Positions 25,884 through 33,390 of a stretch of DNA of 33,619 nt are shown here, piece by piece; positions within the stretch are counted from its first letter, which is position 1; every line of letters begins with the position of its first letter. The notes beneath the pieces are model-generated. The model had not been told where the DNA came from, made no database searches, and saw nothing but the letters and a program-made list of their open reading frames with translations. The DNA is from Phycisphaerales bacterium (GTDB lineage Bacteria; Planctomycetota; Phycisphaerae; Phycisphaerales; SM1A02), in NCBI GenBank assembly GCA_012965315.1, contig DTSO01000048.1:1-33619 (forward strand). The letters run 5' to 3'. The translations under genes were made by a program, and so were the position numbers.

Positions 25884-27767
25884 ATGCTACGACTCATTTT
25901 ATCAACACTTCTTTTCTCATTTCCTGCACTTGCACAACCAACGGCATCAGTTATCGATGGACCGCTTTCCGCGAGGTCATTTCGACCAGAAAGCACACCG
26001 CAAGATGGCGTAATCAAATCCTATTTTGAAAGCGCAAGCCCGCTTGCGATTGAGTTTTTCGAACATATCTCATTACTTTCAAACTCTTGGTTAGGTGGGC
26101 GGCAACCAGGAACACAAGGCAGTAAACTTGCTGGAGAATACATCACTTGGAACTTAGAACGGTCTGGGCTTACACCGGCTTTTGATACACAATCTTCGTG
26201 GTATCAACCATTCCTTTTTGATGTCGACGGAACACCACCGATTGTCAAAAAGGCATTTGTAGCGATTGAAGATATGGCCCTTGTCGATGGTCGCGATTTC
26301 GTGGTCCTTGGTAATAGTGGCACAGGAGATATTTCCGCTCCAATTACGTTCGTTGGATACGCCATCGAAGATGGTGAAAACGGCTATTCCAGTTTCGATG
26401 AAAACACAGATTTAACTGGGCAAGTTGCATTGATGCTCCGCTACGAGCCACTTGATGCAGTCGGTGTTAGCCAATGGGCAAGTCGACGTTTTGGAACACA
26501 TTCAAATATCAAAGATAAAATGAAAGCAGTTATTGACCGAGGCGCGGTCGGCGTAATCCTCGTGAACCCACCAAATTGCAGAGACGGAAGGCGGGGCTTA
26601 GAAAAAAACCGTTCAAGCAGATTCGGTAAAACAAATATTCCAATTGTCCATTTCACTGAAGATGCTGCCAATATTGCGCTCGGAAGTCAAGCAACGATTG
26701 CAGAGTTGCAAATACTTGCAGACGCAGGTGAAATTTCAACAAAAACGCTGAACCAACAGGCATCGCTTCTTACGGAAGTTGAATCTACTGATTTACAAGC
26801 ACAAAATATCGCTGGCTTTTTACAAGGAAGAGGAGAACTTGCAGATGAATGGCTAGTCATTGGTTCCCATTACGACCATGTTGGCTACGGTTACACAGGA
26901 ACATCATCGCCCGGCATTTTGCACCGCGGCGCTGATGACAATGCTTCTGGAACCTCTGCAAATTTAATCCTTGCTCGGCTTTTCTCTGATTATTATTCCA
27001 TTACCGAAGAGGAATCACTTCGTTCAGTACTATTCATTTTCTTCGATGGCGAAGAAGCAGGACTGCGCGGTTCAGCACACTTTGTAAAAGAACCCACCAT
27101 GGAATTAGATTCTGTGAATGCGATGATAAACCTTGACATGGTTGGTAGTCTTAGAAATTCTACAATTTCAATTTCTGGTACAGGCACTGCAATTGAATTC
27201 GAAGTGTTTATTCCCGAAATAATTGAACAAACAACTCTGACTGCGAGCTTAACACCAAGCGGTACTGGCGCTTCTGACCACACGAACTTTTACGCAAAGG
27301 ACATCCCTGTATTATTTTTCTTTACTGGCATGACTCCTGAATACCACACACCGGCTGACCAAGCGTACACAACAAACCCTTCCGGTGGTGCAATCGTGAC
27401 CGAACTCACCTATGCATTTGCGATGCGTTTACTCAAAGATGAAAAACTTACTTTTTCAACGAACACAAGAGGTGGTGCTGGCAGATCCTCGAGCATGCCA
27501 TCCCCTGTTCGACTTGGAGTACATCCGTCTTACTCTGCCATGATAGAGACAGGCATTTTGCTAACGGGTGTAAGCGAAGACACAAGTGCATCAGATGCAG
27601 GATTACAAGCAGAAGATGTTCTACTTGCATGGAATGACATAGAACTAACCGGTGGTCGTAAACTTATGGAATTGTTGAGAGAATCATCACCAGGTGATGT
27701 TGTTGAATTCACCGTACAACGTGGTGGTGAAAATATTATCGTAGACGTAACACTACGAGCTCCGTAA
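25884..27767 (+). CDS. Secreted M28 family zinc metallopeptidase with PA and PDZ domains
   Basis: 627 residues with a signal peptide (about 1-18, ending FPALA). A PA-like insert lies at about 145-245 ('GDISAPITFVGYAI', 'GAVGVILVNPPN'). The M28 catalytic domain follows with all zinc ligands visible: His in 'GSHYDHVG', Asp in 'RGADDNASG', the Glu pair in 'FDGEEAGLRGS', Asp in 'NLDMVGS', and His in 'PEYHTPAD'. A PDZ domain ends the protein (about 540-627; 'LTGVSEDTSASDAGLQAEDVLLAWNDIEL'). M28 enzymes are aminopeptidases or carboxypeptidases; the PDZ may bind peptide tails. It is a plausible type II secretion or periplasmic enzyme, which is inference. It is a single gene, ending before a strong hairpin. 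Confidence 0.92.
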   Translation: MLRLILSTLLFSFPALAQPTASVIDGPLSARSFRPESTPQDGVIKSYFESASPLAIEFFEHISLLSNSWLGGRQPGTQGSKLAGEYITWNLERSGLTPAFDTQSSWYQPFLFDVDGTPPIVKKAFVAIEDMALVDGRDFVVLGNSGTGDISAPITFVGYAIEDGENGYSSFDENTDLTGQVALMLRYEPLDAVGVSQWASRRFGTHSNIKDKMKAVIDRGAVGVILVNPPNCRDGRRGLEKNRSSRFGKTNIPIVHFTEDAANIALGSQATIAELQILADAGEISTKTLNQQASLLTEVESTDLQAQNIAGFLQGRGELADEWLVIGSHYDHVGYGYTGTSSPGILHRGADDNASGTSANLILARLFSDYYSITEEESLRSVLFIFFDGEEAGLRGSAHFVKEPTMELDSVNAMINLDMVGSLRNSTISISGTGTAIEFEVFIPEIIEQTTLTASLTPSGTGASDHTNFYAKDIPVLFFFTGMTPEYHTPADQAYTTNPSGGAIVTELTYAFAMRLLKDEKLTFSTNTRGGAGRSSSMPSPVRLGVHPSYSAMIETGILLTGVSEDTSASDAGLQAEDVLLAWNDIELTGGRKLMELLRESSPGDVVEFTVQRGGENIIVDVTLRAP

Positions 27768-27790
27768 CACACTACATTTATTTAAAAAGT

Positions 27791-27820
27791 CATCCCCTCC
27801 TCTGTTAAGAGGAGGGGATG
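27791..27820. terminator. Strong bidirectional terminator hairpin
   Basis: The arms CATCCCCTCCTCT (27791-27803) and AGAGGAGGGGATG (27808-27820) make a perfect 13-pair stem with a GTTA loop. The minus-strand exit has TTTTT a few bases on; the plus-strand exit has TTT. It lies between the convergent peptidase and rnpB genes and can stop both. Confidence 0.85.
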
Positions 27821-27841
27821 TTTGATTCCCCGAAAGTGATT

Positions 27842-28218
27842 GCCTGTGGACGATAAGCCGGATTCTGTCGTGAACGGCCATTCATCTACGTGTACTGTTG
27901 CCAGCACACTTTTGCACGCGACCCGTTCTCATTCCTCGGACAAGGACATTCACAAAAGTGAATCGAGAACTGCTTGCGTTTGCACGCGGTGGGGTTTACC
28001 TTGCCTGATTTGTCACCAAACCAGCGGTGCGCTCTTACCGCACCTTTTCACCCTTGCCTGTGTCATGTAAACATGACCATCGGCGGTCTACTCTCTGTGG
28101 CACTAAGCCCTAACCTGCAATCAAAGGTCGGTGGACGTTATCCACCACCGTTTCCTATCGTGTCCGGACTTTCCTCGCGATTCTTCATTACAAAGAAACC
28201 CGCGACCGTCTGTCCACA
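27842..28218 (-). ncRNA. rnpB: RNase P RNA, bacterial class A
   Basis: Read on the minus strand, the 5' part has the conserved 'GAGGAAAGTCCGGACAC' (CR I). The middle has 'GGTAAGAGCGCACCG' and the 3' part 'ACAGAATCCGGCTTATCG' (CR V). The ends pair through GTGGACAG near 28217 and the matching GTCCAC close to 27846, forming helix P1. The length of about 377 bases suits type A. It is the catalytic RNA that trims the 5' leader of tRNA precursors. A minus-strand TACAAT box (28224-28229) is correctly placed for a start near 28217, and a strong hairpin terminator follows. The end points are accurate to a few bases. Confidence 0.96.
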
Positions 28219-28223
28219 TGCAT

Positions 28224-28229
28224 ATTGTA
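28224..28229 (-). promoter_or_regulatory. -10 box for rnpB
   Basis: On the minus strand this is TACAAT, 6 bases before the inferred RNase P RNA start (28217). No clear TTGACA-like box is seen 16-18 bases upstream. Instead, the inverted repeat GTACGC (28228-28233) and GCGTAC (28247-28252) flanks the region, which also holds the start of the divergent gene. Confidence 0.5.
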
Positions 28230-28252
28230 CGCCCTAGGTGTACACTGCGTAC

Positions 28253-29128
28253 ATGGCAGAAGGAAAAACGCAGTTAGTCGCATGGGTTGCTCCAGAACAG
28301 GCAGAACTCGTTAAAAAAGTCGCGAAATTAGCGAAATTGAAACTCGTAGCTGTTGGAACAACGAACCAAAGCGACTTACCAGAACTTGGAAACACGCTGA
28401 AAGTTGCTACGTGCAGCGATATTCGCACGCTTGCTACGACGCATGACGATGCCATTCTATGGATTGCTGAACCTCAATCTTATGAAGTATCCCTTTGTGA
28501 AGTACTACGACGAAGAACAACGCAAACTGTCACAACCACTCCACTCTCTGGTTCTATGGATGAATTAGTTGAGGAAGCAGGCAAAACCCCTGCTGCAAAA
28601 TTTATTCCACTGATGCGAAGAAGTGCCAGTTACGGTGAAGCAACAGATGACATCGAACAATTTGGGCTTGCCATTTCAGCTCAATGCACAATGACTTGTT
28701 CTTCTATAGAAGGAACACTTTGGTCAAGATTGTTTGATGCGATGGATTTTATCAATGGGCTCTTTGGAACTCCTGAATTAGTCCAAGCATTTTTGCATAG
28801 TTCAAACATACCTGAAGAGCCGAGTGATTTACGCGGGCACATGACAGTGAATTTGCAATTTCAAAAACAACGTGTAGCAACGATGTTGTTAAGCGACCAA
28901 TCCACTTGGAAACGAGAGACACTTATGATTAGTGAAAATCATTCCATCAGTATTGGTGACCATGAAACAACACTACCTCAACTCATCGCCGACGGCATTA
29001 GTTCTTGCGAAACGACGATGGCAGATGCACCCCGTGTACTCGCATTATGCGAAGCGGCACGACTAAGTTGTCTTACTGGCGCGGCGGAACAACCAAGTAG
29101 AGTTCTAACTATGTTCGCTAGTTCGTAA
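28253..29128 (+). CDS. Degenerate Gfo/Idh/MocA oxidoreductase-like protein
   Basis: 291 residues from ATG 28253; GTG 28238 is an in-frame alternative, and neither has a clear ribosome site. The arrangement follows the Gfo/Idh/MocA family. An N-terminal Rossmann-like half ('TQLVAWVAPEQAELVKKVAKLAKLKLVAVG', 'LKVATCSDIRTLATTHDDAILWIAEPQSYEVSLCEVLRR') is followed by a C-terminal half ('RLFDAMDFINGLFGTPELVQAF', 'MTVNLQFQKQRVATMLLSDQSTWKRETLMISENHSISIGD', 'ALCEAARLSCLTGAAEQP'). The family's GxGxxG nucleotide loop is missing and the EKP motif is replaced by Thr-Thr-Pro-Leu-Ser, so NAD(P) binding is doubtful. It is shorter than normal members (about 330-380). It is likely a non-enzymatic relative; the role is unknown. 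It is divergent from rnpB, sharing its promoter region. Confidence 0.55.
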   Translation: MAEGKTQLVAWVAPEQAELVKKVAKLAKLKLVAVGTTNQSDLPELGNTLKVATCSDIRTLATTHDDAILWIAEPQSYEVSLCEVLRRRTTQTVTTTPLSGSMDELVEEAGKTPAAKFIPLMRRSASYGEATDDIEQFGLAISAQCTMTCSSIEGTLWSRLFDAMDFINGLFGTPELVQAFLHSSNIPEEPSDLRGHMTVNLQFQKQRVATMLLSDQSTWKRETLMISENHSISIGDHETTLPQLIADGISSCETTMADAPRVLALCEAARLSCLTGAAEQPSRVLTMFASS

Positions 29129-29135
29129 TCAATTA

Positions 29136-29873
29136 CTAAATGCCAATTGCTTGGTGCAACGGAACAACAATATCAGGCACGACACGGTGCTCAGCGATAT
29201 GTTCAATATGCCCTGCTAATCGACTGAATGTCGACTCCAACTCTTCAAGCGCTTGAATTGGCCCATTCTTTCGAATCGTTAAAAACACACTAATCGGTTC
29301 ATTTTCAAAAACTTGAGTCGCCGCTTCTACAGCAGTCGTTCGCGTTTTAATTTCAACAAATGCTTGCAAGTCACACGCTTCGTTTAATGCAAAACCAATG
29401 CGAGGCTGAACATCGAGCAGTGGTTCCATAGATTCATCCGCAAGTGAGGCGAGCGGTGTGTTTGCTAACAAAGACTGAGCAACTACATTGTTTCTGTTTT
29501 CTCTTGCTGGAAGATCGAAGCCATATACAAGTTCGATGTACTCAATATGTAGTGGGGTCAGTGAAAGATAGTATGGTGAAAGATCAAGAACCAAACGGTG
29601 CAAGTTGTAAGCAGCTTCGATGTGATTCGGGTTTACAAATCCAGATGCAATTGAAGTTGGTCGCAATCCTACCCACTGGTAACGCCCTTCTACTTCAGCC
29701 GTTTCAAGTGCGACCTCTCCATCAAAAGGTCTAATGCGCTCAAACTCTGGAATTTCACGACGAATCCGTTCAAACATATCAGTCGCAGATTCTTGAATCT
29801 TAGGTAAATCTAAACTCAATTTGATTTTTTGGTTTACGTAAAAGTCGCTACAAAGTGTGCCGAATGAATGCAT
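29136..29873 (-). CDS. Unrecognised soluble protein
   Basis: 245 residues from ATG 29873; GTG 29897 would add 8 Cys/His-containing residues that look non-native. There is no signal peptide or membrane helix. Visible features are 'FERIRREIPEFERIRPFDGEVALE', an aromatic 'EGRYQWVGLRPTSIASGFVNPNHIEAAYNLHRLVLDLSPYYLSLTPLHIEYIELVYGFDL', and a C-terminal 'VFLTIRKNGPIQALEELESTFSRLAGHIEHI'. The mix of beta strands and helices resembles a TIGR04255-like fold, but I see no firm signature. It is the last gene downstream of the DUF418 gene (66 bp gap) and converges with the oxidoreductase-like gene (7 bp gap). Confidence 0.6.
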   Translation of the reverse strand: MHSFGTLCSDFYVNQKIKLSLDLPKIQESATDMFERIRREIPEFERIRPFDGEVALETAEVEGRYQWVGLRPTSIASGFVNPNHIEAAYNLHRLVLDLSPYYLSLTPLHIEYIELVYGFDLPARENRNNVVAQSLLANTPLASLADESMEPLLDVQPRIGFALNEACDLQAFVEIKTRTTAVEAATQVFENEPISVFLTIRKNGPIQALEELESTFSRLAGHIEHIAEHRVVPDIVVPLHQAIGI

Positions 29874-29938
29874 CGTATGTGCATGATAGCAAACCACCGA
29901 AATTGACTAAGCAACTTAGTTGCCTCTGGAATGTTTTT

Positions 29939-31171
29939 TTAGTTTTTCCGAACGATTGGTTGCCACTTAAGATAAGTCGCCGATCTCCAAAGCCATTCAA
30001 AAGGGCCGAATCGAAATTTCGAAAGCCAAAACAAACTAAAAATAATTTGGAATACCCATATTGCAACGACAACATAGAGTAATTCCACTCGTTCTAGTTG
30101 GCCAAACCAGCCAAGCCCGTGCCCGTAGAAAATAAATGTGCAAAGAATAGTTTGCCCTAAATAATTTGTAAGTGCCATTTGACCAGTAGCGGCAAAAGCT
30201 TTTCTTGCAAAAGTTAAAATGCCAAGTTTGCAAACAAGCATTATCAAACAGATCCAAACAAAGGCGACAAACACGCCACCAACACTGTTCCAACTACTAT
30301 CCAAGAATCGCGACGTTGCTGGGTCCCAATCATGTAGTTGTTTTTGCCAAACTCCAATTGCTATGAGTGGAAAACCCACAAGAGCGGACAGAGACATTGT
30401 CACTACATAAAATCGTACGGATTTCTTCGCAGACAAAATGTTCAATTTATACGCAGCCATCCCAACCATCATTAACCCAACACAGTGCCACAATAAATAC
30501 ATTGGCAAAACAATAAATTGCAACATGAAAGCAAGTGATACTCGATGCGGCAATTGGTCTAACCAAGAACCAGTGTACGCAGCGATTTCAAGTTGAACTT
30601 CTGGCGAATCTAAAATTACAGATTGTTGCATTGCCAAAACCTCTTTTTCTGACCAAAATTGCATCGTCCAATATATAAAAAGCATTAACACAATCGGGAT
30701 AACAAACATCAATGCAAACCCGAGAACGAATAAAGCCGCTGGCTTCCAATTTCGAATTGTCGCAATAAGCATTCCGCTAATTGCGTACGACACAAGAATA
30801 TCGCCAAACCACAGCAAATAAGCGTGCAACATTCCAATAACAAAAAGCCAACCCATCCGGCTTGTTTGCAACTTCCATACTGAATGCCCCTTTAATGTAG
30901 CACGATCCATAAAAATGCAAACACCTGCACCAAACAGAATTGAAAATATTGACATGAATTTTGTATCTGCGATGTAATGCAATACCAACCATGTCCACCA
31001 GTCCGGTCCCGCCATGTCGTTGTAGACCGTTGGCAAATCATACGCCGCGGTAACCATCGAAAATGAGACAATGTTCATTAAGAGAATGCCAAGCACCGCA
31101 ACACCTCGTAAAACATCGAGCGAAACTATTCGTTCGTTAAGGGCTACTGGTTTTGAGAGTTGAATATCCAA
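29939..31171 (-). CDS. DUF418 (YeiB-type) membrane protein
   Basis: 410 residues starting at TTG 31171 inside the end of the HAD gene (28 bp overlap). The N-terminal 'NERIVSLDVLRGVAVLGILLMNIVSF' is the usual DUF418/heparan-alpha-glucosaminide-acyltransferase-like opening, with the 'D-x-LRG' acyltransferase-3-like motif. Other signatures are 'FMSIFSILFGAGVCIFMDRA', 'GDILVSYAISGMLIA', and 'AATGQMALTNYLGQTILCTFIFYGHGLGWFG'. The last resembles the conserved 'G.maLTnYl.qs' of the family. About ten membrane helices are expected. The biochemical function of DUF418 proteins is not established; acyl transfer to a surface molecule is suggested by homology. It is co-directional with sucC and the HAD gene. 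Confidence 0.88.
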   Translation of the reverse strand: MDIQLSKPVALNERIVSLDVLRGVAVLGILLMNIVSFSMVTAAYDLPTVYNDMAGPDWWTWLVLHYIADTKFMSIFSILFGAGVCIFMDRATLKGHSVWKLQTSRMGWLFVIGMLHAYLLWFGDILVSYAISGMLIATIRNWKPAALFVLGFALMFVIPIVLMLFIYWTMQFWSEKEVLAMQQSVILDSPEVQLEIAAYTGSWLDQLPHRVSLAFMLQFIVLPMYLLWHCVGLMMVGMAAYKLNILSAKKSVRFYVVTMSLSALVGFPLIAIGVWQKQLHDWDPATSRFLDSSWNSVGGVFVAFVWICLIMLVCKLGILTFARKAFAATGQMALTNYLGQTILCTFIFYGHGLGWFGQLERVELLYVVVAIWVFQIIFSLFWLSKFRFGPFEWLWRSATYLKWQPIVRKN

Positions 31172-31812
31172 TGGAGTACTGCTTCCATATCTGACAAATC
31201 TTCTAGAAGGAGATCAGGTTTCGATGCAGAGAGTGTAACACAGTCATGTGAACCCGTGCAAACTGCAATGACTTTGCACCCCGCTGATTGCCCACTTGTT
31301 ACATCATGTACAGTGTCTCCGATGAGAACTACTGCTTCGTCTTTCGCATGTTGAGCAATCGCAACTGGTGGTAAATGCATTCTTGCAGTACCATCGGTGC
31401 CCCATGCGTTAGCGACAAACATTGTCGTGTCAATTCCGGCTGCTACAAGTTTCATCAAACCTGTTTCTTGATAATTTCCAGTTACCAAACCCATAGTAAC
31501 ATTGTCCAATGCATTGCATGCTTTGAGTAATTGCTGGACTCCTGGAAGAACTTGCACTGTACAAGTTTCGAGATTCGCTTTAAGGATTTCAAAATAGATA
31601 CCACGGAATTTCTCATGCAATACTTCAGTATTTTCTTTGCCGTATTTTTCGCAAACATCTTCCCAAATTAATGGGTCGAGTCTTCCACCAACTTGAATTC
31701 CATCTAGAGAACATGACTTTCCAAAAAGTTGTCCAGCCGCTTGTTCAATGGAGCGAATACCAACACCCTCGGAAGTAAGAATTGTTCCATCAATATCAAA
31801 TAGAATTAGCAT
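31144..31812 (-). CDS. HAD superfamily hydrolase, phosphoglycolate phosphatase-like
   Basis: 222 residues. Motif I is 'LILFDIDGTILTSEGVG' with nucleophile Asp6 and Asp8. The cap has 'RLDPLIWEDVCEKYG'. Motif II Thr is in 'NVTMGLVTGNYQETG', and motif IV is 'VVLIGDTVHDVTSGQSAG'. It is subfamily IA-like, of the type that acts on phosphoglycolate or other small phosphoesters; the substrate cannot be set from the sequence. Its ATG overlaps the sucC stop (TAATG), so it is co-translated with sucC. The 3' end overlaps the DUF418 start by 28 bp. Confidence 0.88.
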   Translation of the reverse strand: MLILFDIDGTILTSEGVGIRSIEQAAGQLFGKSCSLDGIQVGGRLDPLIWEDVCEKYGKENTEVLHEKFRGIYFEILKANLETCTVQVLPGVQQLLKACNALDNVTMGLVTGNYQETGLMKLVAAGIDTTMFVANAWGTDGTARMHLPPVAIAQHAKDEAVVLIGDTVHDVTSGQSAGCKVIAVCTGSHDCVTLSASKPDLLLEDLSDMEAVLHWIFNSQNQ

Positions 31813-33020
31813 TACGCGCTTGCAACTAAAACTGCGTTAGCAACTTTTTCGGCTGCATCTTCAAGATCAGTAGCCGTTTGCATTGTTGGTAATTCTGACT
31901 GAGCGGCTATTAATATATCGCGTGCTGCATCCACATTCGTTCCTTCAAGTCGAACAACAAGCGGGACAGAGAAGCTGACCTCTTTTGCTGCTGCCACAAT
32001 CGCCTCAGCAATCACATCACAACGCATAATCCCGCCGAATATGTTTACGAGAACGCCTTCGACTTTGTCATCAGACAGAATAATTTTGAATGCTTCTGAT
32101 ACCGTTTCAAGCGTTGCGGCACCGCCAACATCCAAAAAGTTTGCAGGGCTACCACCGTGCATTTTGATAATGTCCATCGTTGCCATTGCAAGACCAGCAC
32201 CATTTACCAAACAACCGATGTTGCCATCGAGCGCAATAAAATTCAGCCCGAACTGTGCTGCTTTAATCTCAGATTCATTTTCCTCAGAAGGATCGAACAT
32301 CTCTTGCAAATTTTTATGTCGAAATAGTGCGTTGTCATCAAAGTCAAATTTTGCATCAATGGCAAGCACTTGTCCATCTGGATGTTCATCCGTTGCAGGC
32401 GTAACGATTAGTGGGTTAATTTCTGCAAGAGATGCATCTGTTTCCTCGACTAATTTTGACATCTTTAACATGATGTTTGTTGCCTGTCCAACTTGTTTCC
32501 CAGTGAAACCAACGTTGAATGCCATTTCGCGAGCTTGGTATGGTTGCAATCCTGCAAGTGGATTTATACGAACATGTTTGATTGCGTCAGGTGTCTCATG
32601 TGCAACTGTTTCAATTTCAACACCACCTTCGCTAGAAGCGATTAAAGCGTTTGCACCCGTTGCTCTGTCTGTTGTTATTGCGAGATAAAATTCACTCGCA
32701 ATATCGACACCATCAGCGATTAAAACTTTCGTGACTTCTAAACCTTCTGGGCCTGTTTGCACTGAAACCATTTTGTTCCCAAACATAAATGTAGCCGCTT
32801 CGTTAACCTCGTCTGGAGTTCGGCACAACTTCACAAAGCCTGCTTTTCCTCGGCCACCAGCGTGAACTTGTGCTTTCACAACGAGCAGAGTTGCACCAGC
32901 GTCAAACAGCGATTTTGCTGCTTCGTTGGCAGCATCAACGGTTGTTACCATCGTGCCTGAAGGGACTGGGATTCCCGCATCTGCGAGAAGTTGACGTGCT
33001 TGGTATTCGTGAATTTTCAT
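31812..33020 (-). CDS. sucC: Succinate-CoA ligase (ADP/GDP-forming) subunit beta
   Basis: 402 residues, slightly longer than the typical 386-390. It opens with 'MKIHEYQARQLLADAGIPVPSG' and has the ATP-grasp elements 'VVKAQVHAGGRGKAGFVKL', 'EINPLIVTP' and 'DAKFDFDDNALFRH', plus the CoA-ligase domain with 'GNIGCLVNGAGLAMATMDIIK', 'GSPANFLDVGGAATLETV' and 'NIFGGIMRCDVIAEAIV'. It catalyses the substrate-level phosphorylation step of the citric acid cycle with the SucD alpha subunit. sucD is not next to it: the next gene is the HAD hydrolase. Upstream is a 370-bp gene-free stretch. No strong ribosome site is seen before ATG 33020. Confidence 0.95.
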   Translation of the reverse strand: MKIHEYQARQLLADAGIPVPSGTMVTTVDAANEAAKSLFDAGATLLVVKAQVHAGGRGKAGFVKLCRTPDEVNEAATFMFGNKMVSVQTGPEGLEVTKVLIADGVDIASEFYLAITTDRATGANALIASSEGGVEIETVAHETPDAIKHVRINPLAGLQPYQAREMAFNVGFTGKQVGQATNIMLKMSKLVEETDASLAEINPLIVTPATDEHPDGQVLAIDAKFDFDDNALFRHKNLQEMFDPSEENESEIKAAQFGLNFIALDGNIGCLVNGAGLAMATMDIIKMHGGSPANFLDVGGAATLETVSEAFKIILSDDKVEGVLVNIFGGIMRCDVIAEAIVAAAKEVSFSVPLVVRLEGTNVDAARDILIAAQSELPTMQTATDLEDAAEKVANAVLVASA

Positions 33021-33098
33021 GGAATCGACAATTATACAGCATCAAATGCGGGTTCGTTTCTTGAGTAAGAAGAGAAAAAACACAAAATAATGTGAAGT

Positions 33099-33120
33099 TT
33101 TCTCGCCATTGTTCGAGAAA
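33099..33120. promoter_or_regulatory. Hairpin upstream of sucC
   Basis: TTTCTCG (33099-33105) and CGAGAAA (33114-33120) form a 7-pair stem with an 8-base loop, about 80 bases before the sucC start on its strand. Between it and sucC, the minus strand reads CACA (loop) TGTG followed by TTTTTT, a weak terminator-like element. It could be part of a sucC leader. Confidence 0.3.
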
Positions 33121-33148
33121 TGACGCATACTATCCATATATAAGTTAC

Positions 33149-33258
33149 GAACTCCCAGGCTGGGACGATTCCTACACCATTGCCCAAAAGGGCAAGACGG
33201 GCTCATTGAAGTACCGTTTTCGGGATATACGAGAGGAGCCGTCCCAGTCTTCTTTTTT
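33149..33258 (+). ncRNA. Structured RNA or leader ending in an intrinsic terminator
   Basis: A base stem CTGGGACG (33160-33167) with CGTCCCAG (33240-33247), extended by TCCT (33170-33173) with AGGA (33234-33237), encloses two hairpins: TTGCCC-AAAA-GGGCAA (33180-33195) and CCG-TTTT-CGG (33214-33223). The stem is followed by CTT, C and six Ts (33253-33258), a good terminator context. The base stem's first arm can alternatively pair upstream as TCCCA-GGC-TGGGA (33153-33165), so two exclusive folds exist. A TATATA box (33137-33142) is suitably placed upstream. It does not match 6S RNA, tmRNA, SRP RNA or any riboswitch I know. It may be a small RNA or an attenuating leader for the lipoprotein gene at 33391. 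Confidence 0.5.
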
Positions 33259-33293
33259 AAAAAATTAAACCGCAATACTGACATAATCAGCGT

Positions 33294-33330
33294 ATCATGC
33301 ATGATAGATGAAACAAACTAAGTGTTTCAT
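33294..33330. promoter_or_regulatory. Two consecutive palindromes before the lipoprotein gene
   Basis: ATCATGCATGAT (33294-33305) is a perfect 12-bp palindrome. Two bases later, ATGAAACA (33308-33315) and TGTTTCAT (33323-33330) form an 8-pair inverted repeat with a 7-base spacer. They lie 61-97 bases before the start at 33391, a fitting place for regulator binding. Confidence 0.45.
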
Positions 33331-33390
33331 GCGTTGTACTTATGACACAAATCAATCTCGCCGAAAACTTCATATTACAGGAGGTTCAAA

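Noticed and set aside
27840-28237. Two small plus-strand frames between the peptidase and the oxidoreductase-like gene
   Set aside because: The region is fully explained by RNase P RNA on the minus strand.
29126-29137. GTAATCAATTAC palindrome at the end of the oxidoreductase-like gene
   Set aside because: The stem is short with a 2-base centre and no T run, so it does not qualify as a terminator.
33042-33302. Small minus-strand frame upstream of sucC
   Set aside because: It covers the structured RNA and hairpin elements, lacks a ribosome site and has no protein-like pattern.
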